64,000 nucleotides of DNA, taken from Rhododendron vialii (Eukaryota; Streptophyta; Magnoliopsida; Ericales; Ericaceae). The notes beneath the pieces are model-generated. The model was given only the letters and a program-made list of their open reading frames with translations, did no database searches and was not told where the DNA came from. Shown here piece by piece: positions 34,200 to 45,262 of this stretch; the stretch's first letter is position 1; the number at the start of each line of letters is the position of its first letter. Where the stretch lies: the NCBI RefSeq assembly GCF_030253575.1, contig NC_080560.1, positions 43,229,001 to 43,293,000 of the forward strand. The letters are read 5' to 3'. A program made the position numbers and the translations under genes.

Positions 34200-35940
34200 G
34201 ACTGAACCAACACTTGTTTGATAGTGAGCTTTATGAAAACTCCACTCTAAACTGGAGATTTTACATCCTTCTGTCAACTTTCATGCTGGTACAAACTGAT
34301 ATTACAAGCACACGTTTCTATTCCATTCATGATAGAGCGCTTAGACCTTGTTTTGATGCCCTCTCTAGAGTGGGGATTGGACTATGAATCCTGTGTAAGT
34401 TCGCTAATCCATCGTTTAGTTGCATTTTCCGAGGAGGGCTTAGGAGTCCTCCTCGACTCTGAATTTTACCCAAAATGAGGGGATTGCCAAAGGATGGCAA
34501 TAGGGGGATGGATTTCATTGTTTGTTCAGTACCCCGGATTTGCCAAAGGAATGGGGAGTTGATTTATGGAGATTACGGGGCAAGACAGGGCGGAGATAGA
34601 CACATATTCACCCTACCTGTTTCCCAGATTTTTGTTTTTTTTTTAAAATCATCTCCAAATTCTACCTGATCCCAAAAAAAAAAAAAAAAAACCTTCGAAT
34701 CCCCTATCCATTCAAGGCGGGGATCGGAATGGGTAGGGTCGGATCGGATAGGCCAAAATGGCCATACGTACTGTGTGTGGTACTTGTTCTTATTTACTAA
34801 GTAATTTGTAGGGTCACTAGCATCTGATTCTCCCACTAGAATTTGTTCTTCGAGCAACATTCCAATTTCTATTTGTCACTACCCGAATAATGCTCAACTC
34901 ACCGAGTCTTCGTTGTAATTACTTTAAATCGGCTCCGTGGATCGATTTCCTCCTCTCTTTTTGCCAATAGTTTCCTCTATAAGAGTATAAAAGTCGTATA
35001 ATTTTTGTAGTCGTGGATGAATGTTCCACAAGATGCTAATCTCAATGGTGGTGGTCTTGGCCGCGAAATTAGGAGTTTGCTTTCTCTTAAGATTTCAAGT
35101 TCGACCGTTCTTGTCCGCGACTCCTGAGGCCACCTCACCATCCTTGTAAGAGTGGAAAGGGCTCCGTGGACTGTAGAAATTAGTGAGGTGATGTACAAGC
35201 TGATACCAGTGTGTTCATGCAAGTATATAAACATATATATGTACAGAAAAGTTAATTAATTTGAATTTGTAATACGATCAGCATCCCTGCATTTTCAAAG
35301 ATTACAAGATCTCTGGGGTTGGCCTTTTCTTGTTGACTTGACTTGTATGAAGAATAACTTTTCTATGGAACAAATTCTGAGGGAAATTACTTGGAATCCG
35401 GCTGCGGAAAGAGTGACCCATATTCTTGCACCCGTCCATTTATACGCACAGGCACATAAATATATGTGACTATTCATATATTGAAAATGCATGGTGTTTC
35501 GAACCAGCTTGCACGCACTTCATATTGTACCCTATAGCTCCTCTCTCATGTTAATTTCATACCTTTACACGTGGGATAAGCTGACTTATGTTCGTAATTA
35601 AGGAGAGTTGAACATAAAATGATTAGAGCAAACTCTTAAGTCTCATGCCCTTAGATTTATGTTCATATATGTATTTACAAACCTATTGTTAGGTACTCGT
35701 AGACTTGGCTAAGTTATACGTATAGAAGAGAAAGCAGGAAAGCTAACACTACAGAATCAGAAGCAAAGGGCTACAATCCAGACACCAGGTCCAAAAGCTA
35801 GGTAAAGAATATGTAAGCATAAAACTAGACTTGGTGACTTGTTAAAACTAGACTTGGTGACTTGTGCGCGGAAGTTGACCTAAACACCGGATAGGGCCTG
35901 TCTATATAGAATTTTGCTCTAACATTAATTGGATTCCCTG
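34200..35940. other. Intergenic, no gene seen
   Basis: No open frame with recognisable content. Poly-T/A tracts near 34630 and 34675 flank GA-rich and GGATCGGAT-like sequence of unknown origin. Confidence 0.5.
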
Positions 35941-35954
35941 CAATTAAGCGGTGG

Positions 35955-36008
35955 AATCGGGCTTCCAGGATTAGTCGAGATGCGCGTAAAGGCGTAAGTT
36001 AGCCTGAA
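35955..36008. repeat. Au-SINE-like 3' remnant
   Basis: GGATTAGTCGAGATGCGCGT followed by TAAGTTAGCCTGAATACCTG is close to the 3' end motif also seen near 1160, 1260 and 6560. No pol III promoter remains. Confidence 0.5.
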
Positions 36009-36021
36009 TACCTGAATTTTG

Positions 36022-36232
36022 CATATATAAAAAAGGAAAATGACTTCTACACTCCCCTTTTAGCCATCCACACTCTTTTTTTTGTTTTTATCCACATGAA
36101 TTTACGATATTGTCCTTGAATGTGTGAAGAAGTGTATTGAAAAAATGGCAAAATAGTAAATTCAAGTGGATAAAGACAAAAAAAAAGAGTGTGGATGGCT
36201 AAAAGGGCAGTGTAAAAATCAATTTCCAAAAA
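36022..36232. mobile_element. MITE with about 70-bp inverted repeats
   Basis: The arms contain CCTTTTAGCCATCCACACTC and its inverse GAGTGTGGATGGCTAAAAGG, then ATCCACATGAATTTAC against GTAAATTCAAGTGGAT. About 210 bp, non-coding, superfamily uncertain. Confidence 0.8.
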
Positions 36233-36924
36233 AAAAAATATATGATGAGGTGTGAATTGATGGTTATGCGTGACTTTGGCAGGCAGCTCAAGTAGAGGAA
36301 GGAACTAAAAGAATAGGTCGGCCATTACATGGACCACCCGCCTAACTAGTTTTTGGATGTTTCTCAGTTAGTACTCATGGGATGGAAGAACACCACATCT
36401 TGATTTGAAATGGGATATTACCTTCAATATTTATTCTCTCTTAATTTGGATGTCTAAAAGATCAATAAAAATTTCAAAATCTTTACACCTAATTTCGTTC
36501 ACTTTCGTCGGCTCCTAGCGAAAGAAATTTACTTCTTCAACTTGTCTAACTTGTCTAATTTCTCTCAAAAAGACGAATCAAAGAATAAAAACAGAAATTG
36601 ATGAAAAACTAAAAAGTTGAATAAAAATAGGCTTTTATTTAATTGGAACAAAACATGGCCTCAATGGACCTCAGTGAGTCCACATCGATTCCCCTTTCCA
36701 AAATATCAGTACTGCAAAGCACCAAAATAAAAATAATTGAAGTAGTGTCAAATTCGACAATTGGATTCTCCCTCATAGATGCTGAATATTTTGTGTACTG
36801 TGGTTCCTAAAACCTTTCTGGCCACTTGCTAGTTAATGTAGGAAGTAGTGCGAACCACAAGATTTTTTTGTTTCTTTTGGAGTAATGGAGGGTGGTGAAA
36901 TTGTACCAAATATTCGGGCAGTAC

Positions 36925-37062
36925 CGTCACGTGGTACTCCGAATCACTTTACAATTGTACATTTCTATGGTGCATGTCTACCATTAAATGTATGGACCCC
37001 ACAAAAATGTGTGATTGTAAAGTGGTCCGGAGTATCACGTGGCGATACTCCCGACGACTACT
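36925..37062. mobile_element. Small inverted-repeat element (GTCACGTGGTACTCC)
   Basis: GTCACGTGGTACTCCGAATC with CACTTTACAATT at the left is mirrored by TGATTGTAAAGTGG and CGGAGTATCACGTGGCG at the right. A single end of the same type appears near 38290 (TTCCGGAGTATCACGTGAC), and a diverged one near 53755. Confidence 0.6.
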
Positions 37063-38455
37063 GAGTAATTACTCTGGAGGGTGTCCCAGGCCGTCATGCG
37101 CGCACACTTTAGACTAATCTCTATAGCCCATTCGACACCTTTTCACTGACTTACGCGTGGCGATGAAGTGGTTCCAAGAGTTGCTGGCAAAAAAAACCCG
37201 AGAAATTATATGAGAGCTGTCCCAAAGTTCCAGGCCCACCCCTTGAGGTTGTGAACCACAAGAAGTTTGATCATGTGATTCTCTTTTCTCATTCTCAACA
37301 AACAAACAAACAAACCTAGCTACCAGTAAGACATTGTGTGGTTGAAACCTACCAGCCTCTCATTCACATAAACCCTTTTGTCGTGTAATACCATGCACGT
37401 TTATTTTGTCAGACATAACATAGGAATTGGTCATCGTGGGCTAATTTCATTTTTTCTATCGACATCGGTAAACTTGATTTTTGGTATCGTTAAACTTTTC
37501 GATGAGTTTTACACAATGAACGACATCGATCGTAAAAAATAAACTCAAAACGAGTCCAAAATGTCCAACACTAAGCCGGTTTAGCAACTTGGAAATATTT
37601 ATAGACATTGAGAAGCTCGTTAATTTTCTTACCTTAGCTCGAGCTCAAGCCTTGCAAACTCATGTTGTACTCTACGAAAAATCAGTGCTACTTGAGCTCA
37701 AATCACAATTGCTTCAATTAATTAAAAATATTGGTTTGAGATCGGTTAAATTGTTTAGCCAATCCACTTTTACACATTTCTAACATTTGTGAAGCTTTCA
37801 AGCAAAACTTTAAACACACGCTACTAAACCAGGTGTTGGCCTGATGGTCAATATCAGAAACTTGGGGGTTAGCTCTCTCTTTAAGTCTCAAAGTCGTTTT
37901 CTTTGGTCTAACCTCACGTTTAAGCGTGAAACTGCCATAGAAAAGACAGTAAAAACTAGTCTGAATCCGAAGCGTACACAAGTAATTAGCTTGAGACATC
38001 TTACATTACCAAAAGAAAACACTGGTTTAACTACGTGATTTGTTGGAAGGGAAGTAGATCGAGATTCCCTCCTGTTCAGGAAAAAAGAGATTCCTCTTTT
38101 TCACCGAAACAAACACCCCCTTAAAAAAGTATATAGACCCCCCAAAATTGCGTCACCTCATACGACCAACCAGGCAAAGCTTGCAGCCCAAGATGATTAA
38201 ATTAAAGAAAGAAAAAGGAAAAAAGCTTGCAGTCCAAGACTCCAAGTCAACGAAATCAAGCTAGCTGTTGCGGGGGCCAATTATGGGTGCTTCCGGAGTA
38301 TCACGTGACATTGGCCGTTATCCTTTCCGTAAATAAAACTTCCCGTAAATAAAAGATCGACATTTTCGAATGTGAGTCACGCTTTGTCTTTCGATCACCC
38401 AACAAAAGCTAACAATAACGTTTCAATTACATAATTTGTTGCTACGTAAATGATT
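37063..38455. other. Intergenic, no gene seen
   Basis: No recognisable gene or complete element. Contains a short AAAC repeat near 37297 and AG-rich tracts near 38200. Confidence 0.5.
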
Positions 38456-38463
38456 GGAAGTAT

Positions 38464-38543
38464 CACGTCTGCTACGTCACCTCTTGCTCTAAGACGTGTT
38501 GCCCAAAATCCCCGGAGAGGTCCAAACCCTATGTCTATATATA
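38464..38543 (+). promoter_or_regulatory. Promoter of the CP1-like gene: ACGT cluster and TATA box
   Basis: Three ACGT cores lie within 36 bp (CACGTC at 38464, TACGTCA at 38473, GACGTGT at 38493), followed by TATATATA at 38536-38543, about 90 bp before the ATG. ACGT-core elements bind bZIP factors and include ABA-response elements. ABA or stress control is inference. Confidence 0.6.
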
Positions 38544-38630
38544 CAAAGCACCTTACTCTAAATTCCATGTAGTTGTTGGCTCTCATTTGCATTACTATTT
38601 CATTCATTTTCCTGCCAAACAAAAACACAA

Positions 38631-39107
38631 ATGTGTCCAACTGGAGCCACCACCCTCCGCCACTCCGCCGCCAAAGGCCCTGATTTCCGGCCAGCGTTCG
38701 AAGTCATCGACGCCGACCGTGACGGCAAAATAAGCAAGGACGATCTACGGGCATTCTACGCTGGGTTTTCGGGTACCGGGTCTTCGGACGATGACGATGT
38801 AATCGGGTCGATGATGTCGGTGGCGGATTCGAACGCGGACGGGTACGTGGAGTACGAAGAATTCGAGCAGGTTTTGGAGCAGAGGAGTAAAAATGGGTCT
38901 GGGTCGGGTGTGATGGAGGAGGTTTTCAGGGTTATGGATAGAGATGGGGATGGTCGGGTCGGACATGAGGATCTCCGGAGCTATTTTAAATGGGCCGGGT
39001 TTGGTGATGCTAGCGATGAGGATATCAAGGCCATGATTAAATTGGGAGGTGGTGATGAAAACCAGGGGGTCACTTTTGAGGGTCTTCTCAAGATTTTGGC
39101 TGTCTGA
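38631..39107 (+). CDS. CP1: CP1-like EF-hand calcium-binding protein
   Basis: Intronless gene for 158 aa. The N-terminus MCPTG and FRPAFEVIDADRDGKISKDD strongly resemble Arabidopsis CP1 (calmodulin-like group). EF-hand loops: 27-38 (DADRDGKISKDD), 66-77 (DSNADGYVEYEE) and 103-114 (DRDGDGRVGHED). A fourth, near 139-150, has lost the Asp ligands (GGGDENQGVTFE) and should not bind Ca. Loops 1 and 3 end in Asp rather than Glu at position 12. There is no transmembrane segment. It probably acts as a cytosolic Ca sensor, and the partner is unknown. The start is set by the conserved MCP, a TATA box at 38536 and the lack of an upstream in-frame ATG match. Confidence 0.94.
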   Translation: MCPTGATTLRHSAAKGPDFRPAFEVIDADRDGKISKDDLRAFYAGFSGTGSSDDDDVIGSMMSVADSNADGYVEYEEFEQVLEQRSKNGSGSGVMEEVFRVMDRDGDGRVGHEDLRSYFKWAGFGDASDEDIKAMIKLGGGDENQGVTFEGLLKILAV

Positions 39108-40720
39108 TTAGTAAAATGATTATGATGATGATGATAAATTTTACTAGCATTTGGGTAAATTCAGATTTAGCTAATTCAGTTTGTGCTTGTTTCTTTTTTT
39201 TTGGTAGTAAATTCATATGAGACGATTACTGAATAAAGCTGCGATGTGTTCAGAATCGTCTAATGATTTTAAGTTCTTTTAGGAATTAATGGGAAAAAAC
39301 AGAGAAGGGAGCATTGTCATGTTTGTTTCATCTTTGTTTGAAATAAAACTGAGTTAGTTGTTAAAGCTAGATTTTTTTCACCGGTCAAGAGCGTCCGGAC
39401 CAACTTATCGATGACTTGTGCAATAACGATTCCCACAATCGATTATACTTCGTGACATGGAGCAGGGTATTAGGACCAAGAGTATGTCAAATCTTCAGAT
39501 TCTTCACTACGGAGTATATTTTTCCAAAGCAAATTCGATTAAGAAAATTGAGATGTCTTATAGTAAAGGGCTTTTTAATAATCTTTTTGTCTAAGATTGT
39601 GAATGAGTTGTTTTGAGAGAGAAGCGAAGATATTTACTAGGATGATTTTATTATTAGAAAATAATAAAAAAAGGGAGTATTTCAATCGAGATAGTTCCCA
39701 ACGTTCATTAGAGAGGGTGAGGCTTTATAAGAGAGAAGGCCTCATTTGTTTGTGATGTTGTGAGTGAGAGTTTCGCTTAGGATGTGATGTGAGCTAGGGA
39801 GTTAATTACTAATTAGAAGTGATTTCAGAGAAAACTACGAACGAGAGCATCCACGACGAGACAAGAGGGACCCTTGTTGTGGGAGGGGCAACCAAAGCCC
39901 TGACTATTCTGGTTTTACATCCAAGTGGTAGTGTCCGGGCCTTTAGCGATTGTTCTTGAAAATGGTCCCGTCAAGCTCAATCCTCGAAAATAGTTTATCC
40001 AGGATCTCTTTTACCAAAATTTTTACTTCTAGTTCTAGTTCTAGACAGAATTGAGAAGCTTATGGAAACCAAATTTTTACTTTTATCCAGGATTCCCATT
40101 CTTCAAGCAGAAGAATACCTAAAAATTTGGTAGAGAAACAAACTGCTCGAGCTTCTTGCCAAAATCATGCCACAAGCTACTTTGAAATAGTTCACTCTCC
40201 AAAAGCAAGCAAGCTGATCCACACCCTCGGGGAGGTACGCTATGCCCACATCTTGTTTAGATAAATAAACTTGCTTCTTGAGATTAAAAACAAATTATGA
40301 TAATGCGAGTGCGTTATGCAGAACAAGTCGCGATGAAATTTATGGAAAGATTTGACGAGCACAAATATAGAACGAATCGTTGATGAAAAAATTTGGAATT
40401 TCAGATTCCTGACCCGAAGGGGCATAAAATGCTAGGGCCTAGGAATTGATACGCAGAAGTTATACAATGGTATTTTGATACATGTCAAGCTTGGTTTGGT
40501 TTTGTTTTTTTTTATTTTTATTTTTATGCGACCAAATGCTTGTTTAAAGCTGCTAAAATTCATTCCTTTACATTCTTTGTTTTCTGATTTGTTTGTCCAT
40601 TTTTCATTTGATATCGATGCCAAATAGTAAGGTTAAATTTTGACCACATGATAGGAAAACAAGTTCTTCTAAACGACGTGGTTTAGAGGATGAGATGCTA
40701 ACGGCGAGATGAATACTCGT
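39108..40720. other. Intergenic, no gene seen
   Basis: Begins with the CP1-like 3' UTR (ATG/ATGATGATG run near 39120). No recognisable coding or complete mobile element. Confidence 0.5.
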
Positions 40721-40725
40721 TAGTT

Positions 40726-40785
40726 ACCCAGCGTTCTTCTTCTTCTTTTTGGGTAAATAACCCAGCGTTTCTTCTTCTTTTGACA
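40726..40785. mobile_element. Probable micro-retroinsertion
   Basis: ACCCAGCGTT plus a CTT run occurs at 40726 and again at 40760, separated by TTTTTGGGTAAATA. This is the same T-run plus GGGTAA design as the insert at 5589. The CTT run makes the exact boundaries ambiguous. Confidence 0.5.
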
Positions 40786-41197
40786 AGGCCTTCCTTCCAA
40801 ATTGTATGAAAATTGATTTTATTCTCTCAAATGATACGACGGGGACGAGGTCTTCATTCTTCTCCCTCCCAATTCCTGATTTTCATTCAGAGATGTACGA
40901 CGAAAACCTTCCATTTCCAGTTCGTCTCGCCAAATTTAGGGCTTATTTTGCTTCTTTTTCTTTTTGTAATTCATGAAGAAAAAGCTCCAAATCAACTCTG
41001 TCATGATCAAAATCAAATAGCAACAAAGTATCCCGTTTTGCAATGCATTTTGGGTCCTTGGAAGAAATGGGATTGCTGTGTGGAGCATATGGACGTAGGG
41101 GTTCAGTTGGATTGAATTGGATGAACTTGGCCCCAAAAAAAGGGCTGGGAACGGTGAAGAACATGAAGGTTGAAGGCGTTTTCTTTCTGTTATAGTA

Positions 41198-41275
41198 CTT
41201 TTTATCCCTAAACGAGTGACGTTTTTTTTTGAGCAAGAAGCTTTTTATCCCTAAATGATAGTACGTTTTTTTTTT
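41198..41275. mobile_element. Probable micro-retroinsertion with diverged target duplication
   Basis: CTTTTTATCCCTAAACGAGT and GACG (41198-41221) is repeated with changes at 41241-41265, separated by a T run and GAGCAAGAAG. A second T run with AGCAAGGAG follows the second copy, so a plain tandem duplication is also possible. Confidence 0.45.
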
Positions 41276-41632
41276 AGCAAGGAGAGGCTTTTGTCTACTG
41301 TTGAATCTCCTCATTAATGATGTGGTAGCTCCACAACAAAACCCTCACAAGATCCTCACAGGTAAATTCTCATGATCCGGATCTGTGATACACAGTTTCT
41401 GTCTCTTGAATAAGAGTTTCATGAGTTCTTGTATCTTCGCGAGACGAGTATAGTGCATAGCCACATTCAGAAATTTAGGCACTTATTGCAACTAACAAAT
41501 TCATATCACAACTAAGGTTCCATTCTCTGATGACAGAATCACGGAGCCATAGTGCATAGAGTATACAAATAATATCACAATTCGGGTACCATTTACTCCT
41601 AGAAAACCTGTTAGCAGCAGGTTCCATATTTT

Positions 41633-44619
41633 TCACACTAACTCTATTTGGCCACTGTAGACGAGGGGCTTTATCGACTTGTAACGGACAGCATATAGAT
41701 CACCAGGATCGAGGTCCACAGGATCCTCTACCCCGCTGCAAGATTGAGAGATTCCAATTTGTTAGCGAACAAATGTTAAGGAGAAAAACAGTAAGAAACC
41801 CGAAGAATATGATAGATTGCCTGTTATCAAGCTGGAGAGCTCCCAAGGATCCCTTGGTTCGACAGATTACATACGTGTCCAGCTGAGGTTCTGGGACTGT
41901 AATATGTCAAAATGGAAAAGTAAAGCAAATTGTCACCAAATACAAAGTGTTCAAACTATTAGTATAAACAACAGCCGAGAAAAAACTCAGGTCATGGCAT
42001 GGCCCATTTTTGCCCTTTATTTAATTTTCAGTTATTAATGTCGTATTAACAACCTTTTCTTAGCAATATGGCCAAGTACAATAAAAAGGAAACTAACCCT
42101 TACTTGCTGTGAATTAGGAAACAAAGGTTGAGACATCCACAATTATCACCGACTCTAATAAGAAGTCAAAGAGCAAGGAAAGTAATTTCCATTGATTGGT
42201 TCCAATTACAGCTGTTCTCAAATACTTATACGGACCCTTAATTTAAGCAGGTGAATTGATGCTTCAAATACACTACTCAAATATTGACACAAACAGCTAC
42301 TTTTATTCAGGACACAGCTTATAATGCAGCAAGTTTGCCACGGTGGCATAATTCTAGTAATCAAGGATATGTATAAATTATGTCTACTCCAGCACGTGCA
42401 TGATGCAAGCTGCGCCTGATGCTTGACATATCCATTTTCATCCACAACAAGACAGCAAACTTTCAATTCACAGCTTGGATTAACAATTCAAGCCTCTTAG
42501 ATAAACTCACAACTGCCACAAACTTAAGACAAGTTTATCTCCTGTTATTCGAACTTAAACAAAATACAGAATTCATGCACACTTTGCATAAACATGTAAA
42601 CCACAAACCAAGATGGATACGAGGAGAAAGTAACTAACATCAATTTGTGCAAGATGAAAGCATTACCCATGTCATCCTCTTCACTTATAACAGATTGCTT
42701 TACGCTGGACTTATAACGGTCAGGCAATTTAGACAGAACGGACTTATCAAAATGATCTTCCAAATCTTCAATGCACCTGAGTGACAGAGACAAAAATAGA
42801 CTGAGATATAGTTAAAATATCCATTTGGATTCCATGTTAAAAAAAAAGCAGTAGGAAAATAAAAAAAGCCTTCACCTTTGGGCAAATTTCTGCTCCTGTT
42901 CTGAAAGCCGATTCCACAGCTCAGTATTTTTATGGATGTGAAACATGTATTTCTCAATCTGTAATGAAAAAGACAATTGCTAAAACAACACGCAATATTC
43001 AAATAGATATCAATTGGTAAAGTGGGATCTACTGATGCAGCTTTCTTTGTGGATTGTTTCAATGTTTAATATGTCCATTTGAAAGGACAGATATATCAAC
43101 ACTGTGGAAAGCAAGTAAAAAATTCAGGCAAGCCATAAAGCAAATGAAAGAGTTCAGTCATGGTCACCTTCTGCAGACGAGTACGAAGATACGATCTCAA
43201 CAGATAGAGTGTCCTGTCCATGTCCATTTGGTTCAGTGATACAATAAGTGGATCACTACCACTTGCCACCAAATCTTCCACATTTCCTTCCTAAGTATAA
43301 GCACCAAAATTGCCATAAGAAACATAATTTACACCAAACAGCTCACAAACCAACTCAAGGGTACAGAATCCTGAAACATTGTGTCTTGCTTGAGGGTTGT
43401 TCCAGTCAGAGACTACCCCATGCTGGATTATTATAGGTTGTTCCATTATCTAGAAGACAACAAATTAACAAATCATTCTATGGTACTGCCCATGCAACTT
43501 ACAGCAGATTTACATCAGAGAAGGAAAAACTACTTTGATGTATGGTTGACTGGTTGTTAGTCCTTGCCATTTCATACAACGAGAATCTATACACACATCC
43601 AAGAGGCAAACTAGATGATGGTGGCAAACCATCAAACAGAGTCACAGAAAAAAAGGAAAACCCATAAATTAAGCCTAAGAACACCAAAAAATCTAGTGGC
43701 GACAAATCTTATGGGCGTGAGACAAAAGGTGGCTCACATAATGTATATTGCAACAACTCATCAACCAAAGTACCATGTAACCAATTGAGAAGTCGTTTAA
43801 GCCAAACACACTCCTGTGTAGCCATAGTTGCTGCAGCATACTCTGCTTCTGTGCTAGAAAGAGCAACATTTGGCTGCTTCTTACGTTTGGTCACATGGTA
43901 CTCAACTACTCATGGAGTACCCAATGACTAATCCTTCAGGAAGTAGTTGTGACTGCCAATTGTCTTCTTGTTAAAACAATAGCTTAAAGCCTGATATTTG
44001 GTGCCGCAACCCCCACAAACAAAGGCCACGGCATGAAGAAACACGCCCAAATTGTTTGATTCCTTCTTCCTAAATGGGGACTCCTTGGGTACCTCATATC
44101 TAAGTCGTTCAATTACACCATGTATTTTGAGCTTCAAAACAAGTCATTCGCCCCTCATGTCGTATACTACAAGGCCTCGTTTGATGCCGGTTGTAGTTTC
44201 TAAGGAATTCGTAGTATGGGGTATTGAGATTGGGATTGGTAGTCAAGAGGAATTAATAGTGAAGAGGTTTATAACCCTCCTTTGTTTGATTTGCTACGGA
44301 CTAGGATAAAGGATTGGTCATAAAATGTTTGATTTGTGGGTTATATGGTAACAATGACAAAATTTCCATGTCGTTTCCCTACATCAATTACGGGAAAAAT
44401 GAATGTCACTTACGTTCCGCAAAGCATATTTAACATCAATGTCCTTAATAAATTCGATACTTTTCTGGTGGTTGTAAAATTAACCCAGAAAATCAGACGG
44501 TGTCCCAATCTCTTGCAGGTCAAAATTTTCAGGAGCATGTTCTAAAACGGATTAAAAAACAATAAAATTAAAACATTGCAGATCCAGAGCTGCTTATAGA
44601 CATAAACATATGTGCATAA

Positions 44620-44706
<87 letters not shown>

Positions 44707-44879
44707 ACCAACTGGATCTGTTCACGGGATCTCTGGACCAAACCGGCCTCGAATTGAAGGATCTCGGGAGCAGCCTTCTCGGTCCGCCAAGCCCGCTTCA
44801 AGAGCTCCGCATCATTGGTCGAACTCAACGATTCATGATCGTCCGCCGCCGCCGACCCGTCCCATGCTCCCGAATCCAT
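41633..44879 (-). CDS. SLD5: DNA replication complex GINS, subunit SLD5
   Basis: Subunit of the GINS tetramer, part of the CMG replicative helicase in the nucleus. Exons (minus): 44879-44709, 43290-43168, 42958-42876, 42776-42667, 41896-41821, 41735-41633; 221 aa, the usual size. Exon 1 has NDAELLKRAWRTEKAAPEIL and LVQRSREQIQL. Exon 2 has DPLIVSLNQMDMDRTLYLLR. Exon 3 has IEKYMFHIHKNTELWNRLS, exon 4 ends VISEEDDM, exon 5 starts VPEPQLDTYVICR, and exon 6 ends SGQIELV. All phases fit. Intron 5 starts with GC, not GT. Intron 1 (1.4 kb) begins with a 41-unit TC repeat from its fifth base and holds a copia fragment. Confidence 0.96.
41736..41820 (-). other. GC-AG intron of SLD5
   Basis: The exon 5 end ...GATAACAG is followed by GCAATC instead of GT, and the acceptor is TTGCAG. 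Using GC restores LQLDNSGVEDPVDL, which aligns with the family. No nearby GT gives an in-frame product. Confidence 0.85.
43700..43894 (-). pseudogene. Copia RNase H fragment in SLD5 intron 1
   Basis: Minus-strand KKQPNVALSSTEAEYAAAT followed by QECVWLKRLLNWL is the C-terminal RNase H motif of Ty1/copia polyproteins. Only about 60 residues remain. No LTR was found next to it. Confidence 0.85.
44168..44360. repeat. MITE end in SLD5 intron 1
   Basis: AAGGCCTCGTTTGATGCCGG resembles the Tourist left end GGCNTCGTTTG and is followed by GATTGGGATTGG-type sequence. A matching right end was not found, so it is probably truncated. Confidence 0.35.
44623..44704. repeat. (GA)41 microsatellite at the SLD5 intron 1 donor
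   Basis: 82 bp of pure GA on the + strand (TC on the gene strand). It starts four bases inside the intron (donor GTGG then TC repeats). Confidence 0.97.
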
Positions 44880-45043
44880 CTGATTACTGCCTCTCGCCTT
44901 ACGGAACCCTTGCTTCGCTCTTCAGCGTAACACCCTTGCCTGAGATGGTCGACAAAGGGAGGGCAAAAAATGGAAAATCAAAACTGAAAAAGGCGAGGGA
45001 AGATAGGCTGGGATGTGGAACAGAAGACAGATCTCTAGTTTTT

Positions 45044-45051
45044 GCGCGAAA
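45044..45051 (-). promoter_or_regulatory. E2F-type site upstream of SLD5
   Basis: TTTCGCGC on the gene strand fits the E2F consensus TTTSGCGC and lies 165 bp before the SLD5 start codon. E2F control of replication genes at G1/S is established; its use here is inference. Confidence 0.6.
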
Positions 45052-45142
45052 CTTAACACCGTTGGATTTCAAGATAACCTCGATGTTTGTACCAGTAAAG
45101 GGAGGAACGGTTGTGATGACGAGGTTGGACTCGCGCACAAAC

Positions 45143-45262
45143 TGAACGACTAGTGATTGCCCTAAGAAATTACAGGAAATGTTTTTTTTTTAAAATAAAA
45201 AAATTAAAGCAAAAAGCTATAGAAAAAAAAAAAAACGACTAGTGATTGCCATAAGAAATTAG
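45143..45262. repeat. 28-bp direct repeat flanking A/T-rich insert
   Basis: AACGACTAGTGATTGCC plus MTAAGAAATTA occurs at about 45143 and 45234. The segment between is A/T rich and ends in a run of A. It may be the target duplication of a poly(A)-tailed insert or a local duplication. The rest of 45260-45860 is AT-rich with no gene. Confidence 0.45.

Noticed and set aside
37589-38038. Overlapping small frames on both strands
   Set aside because: No similarity, no promoter or splice signals, and similar lengths on both strands as expected by chance.
44610-45145. Long open frames of Arg-Glu repeats on the + strand
   Set aside because: They are translations of the GA microsatellite and the reverse strand of SLD5 exon 1. 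The opposite strand encodes a clear SLD5 protein.
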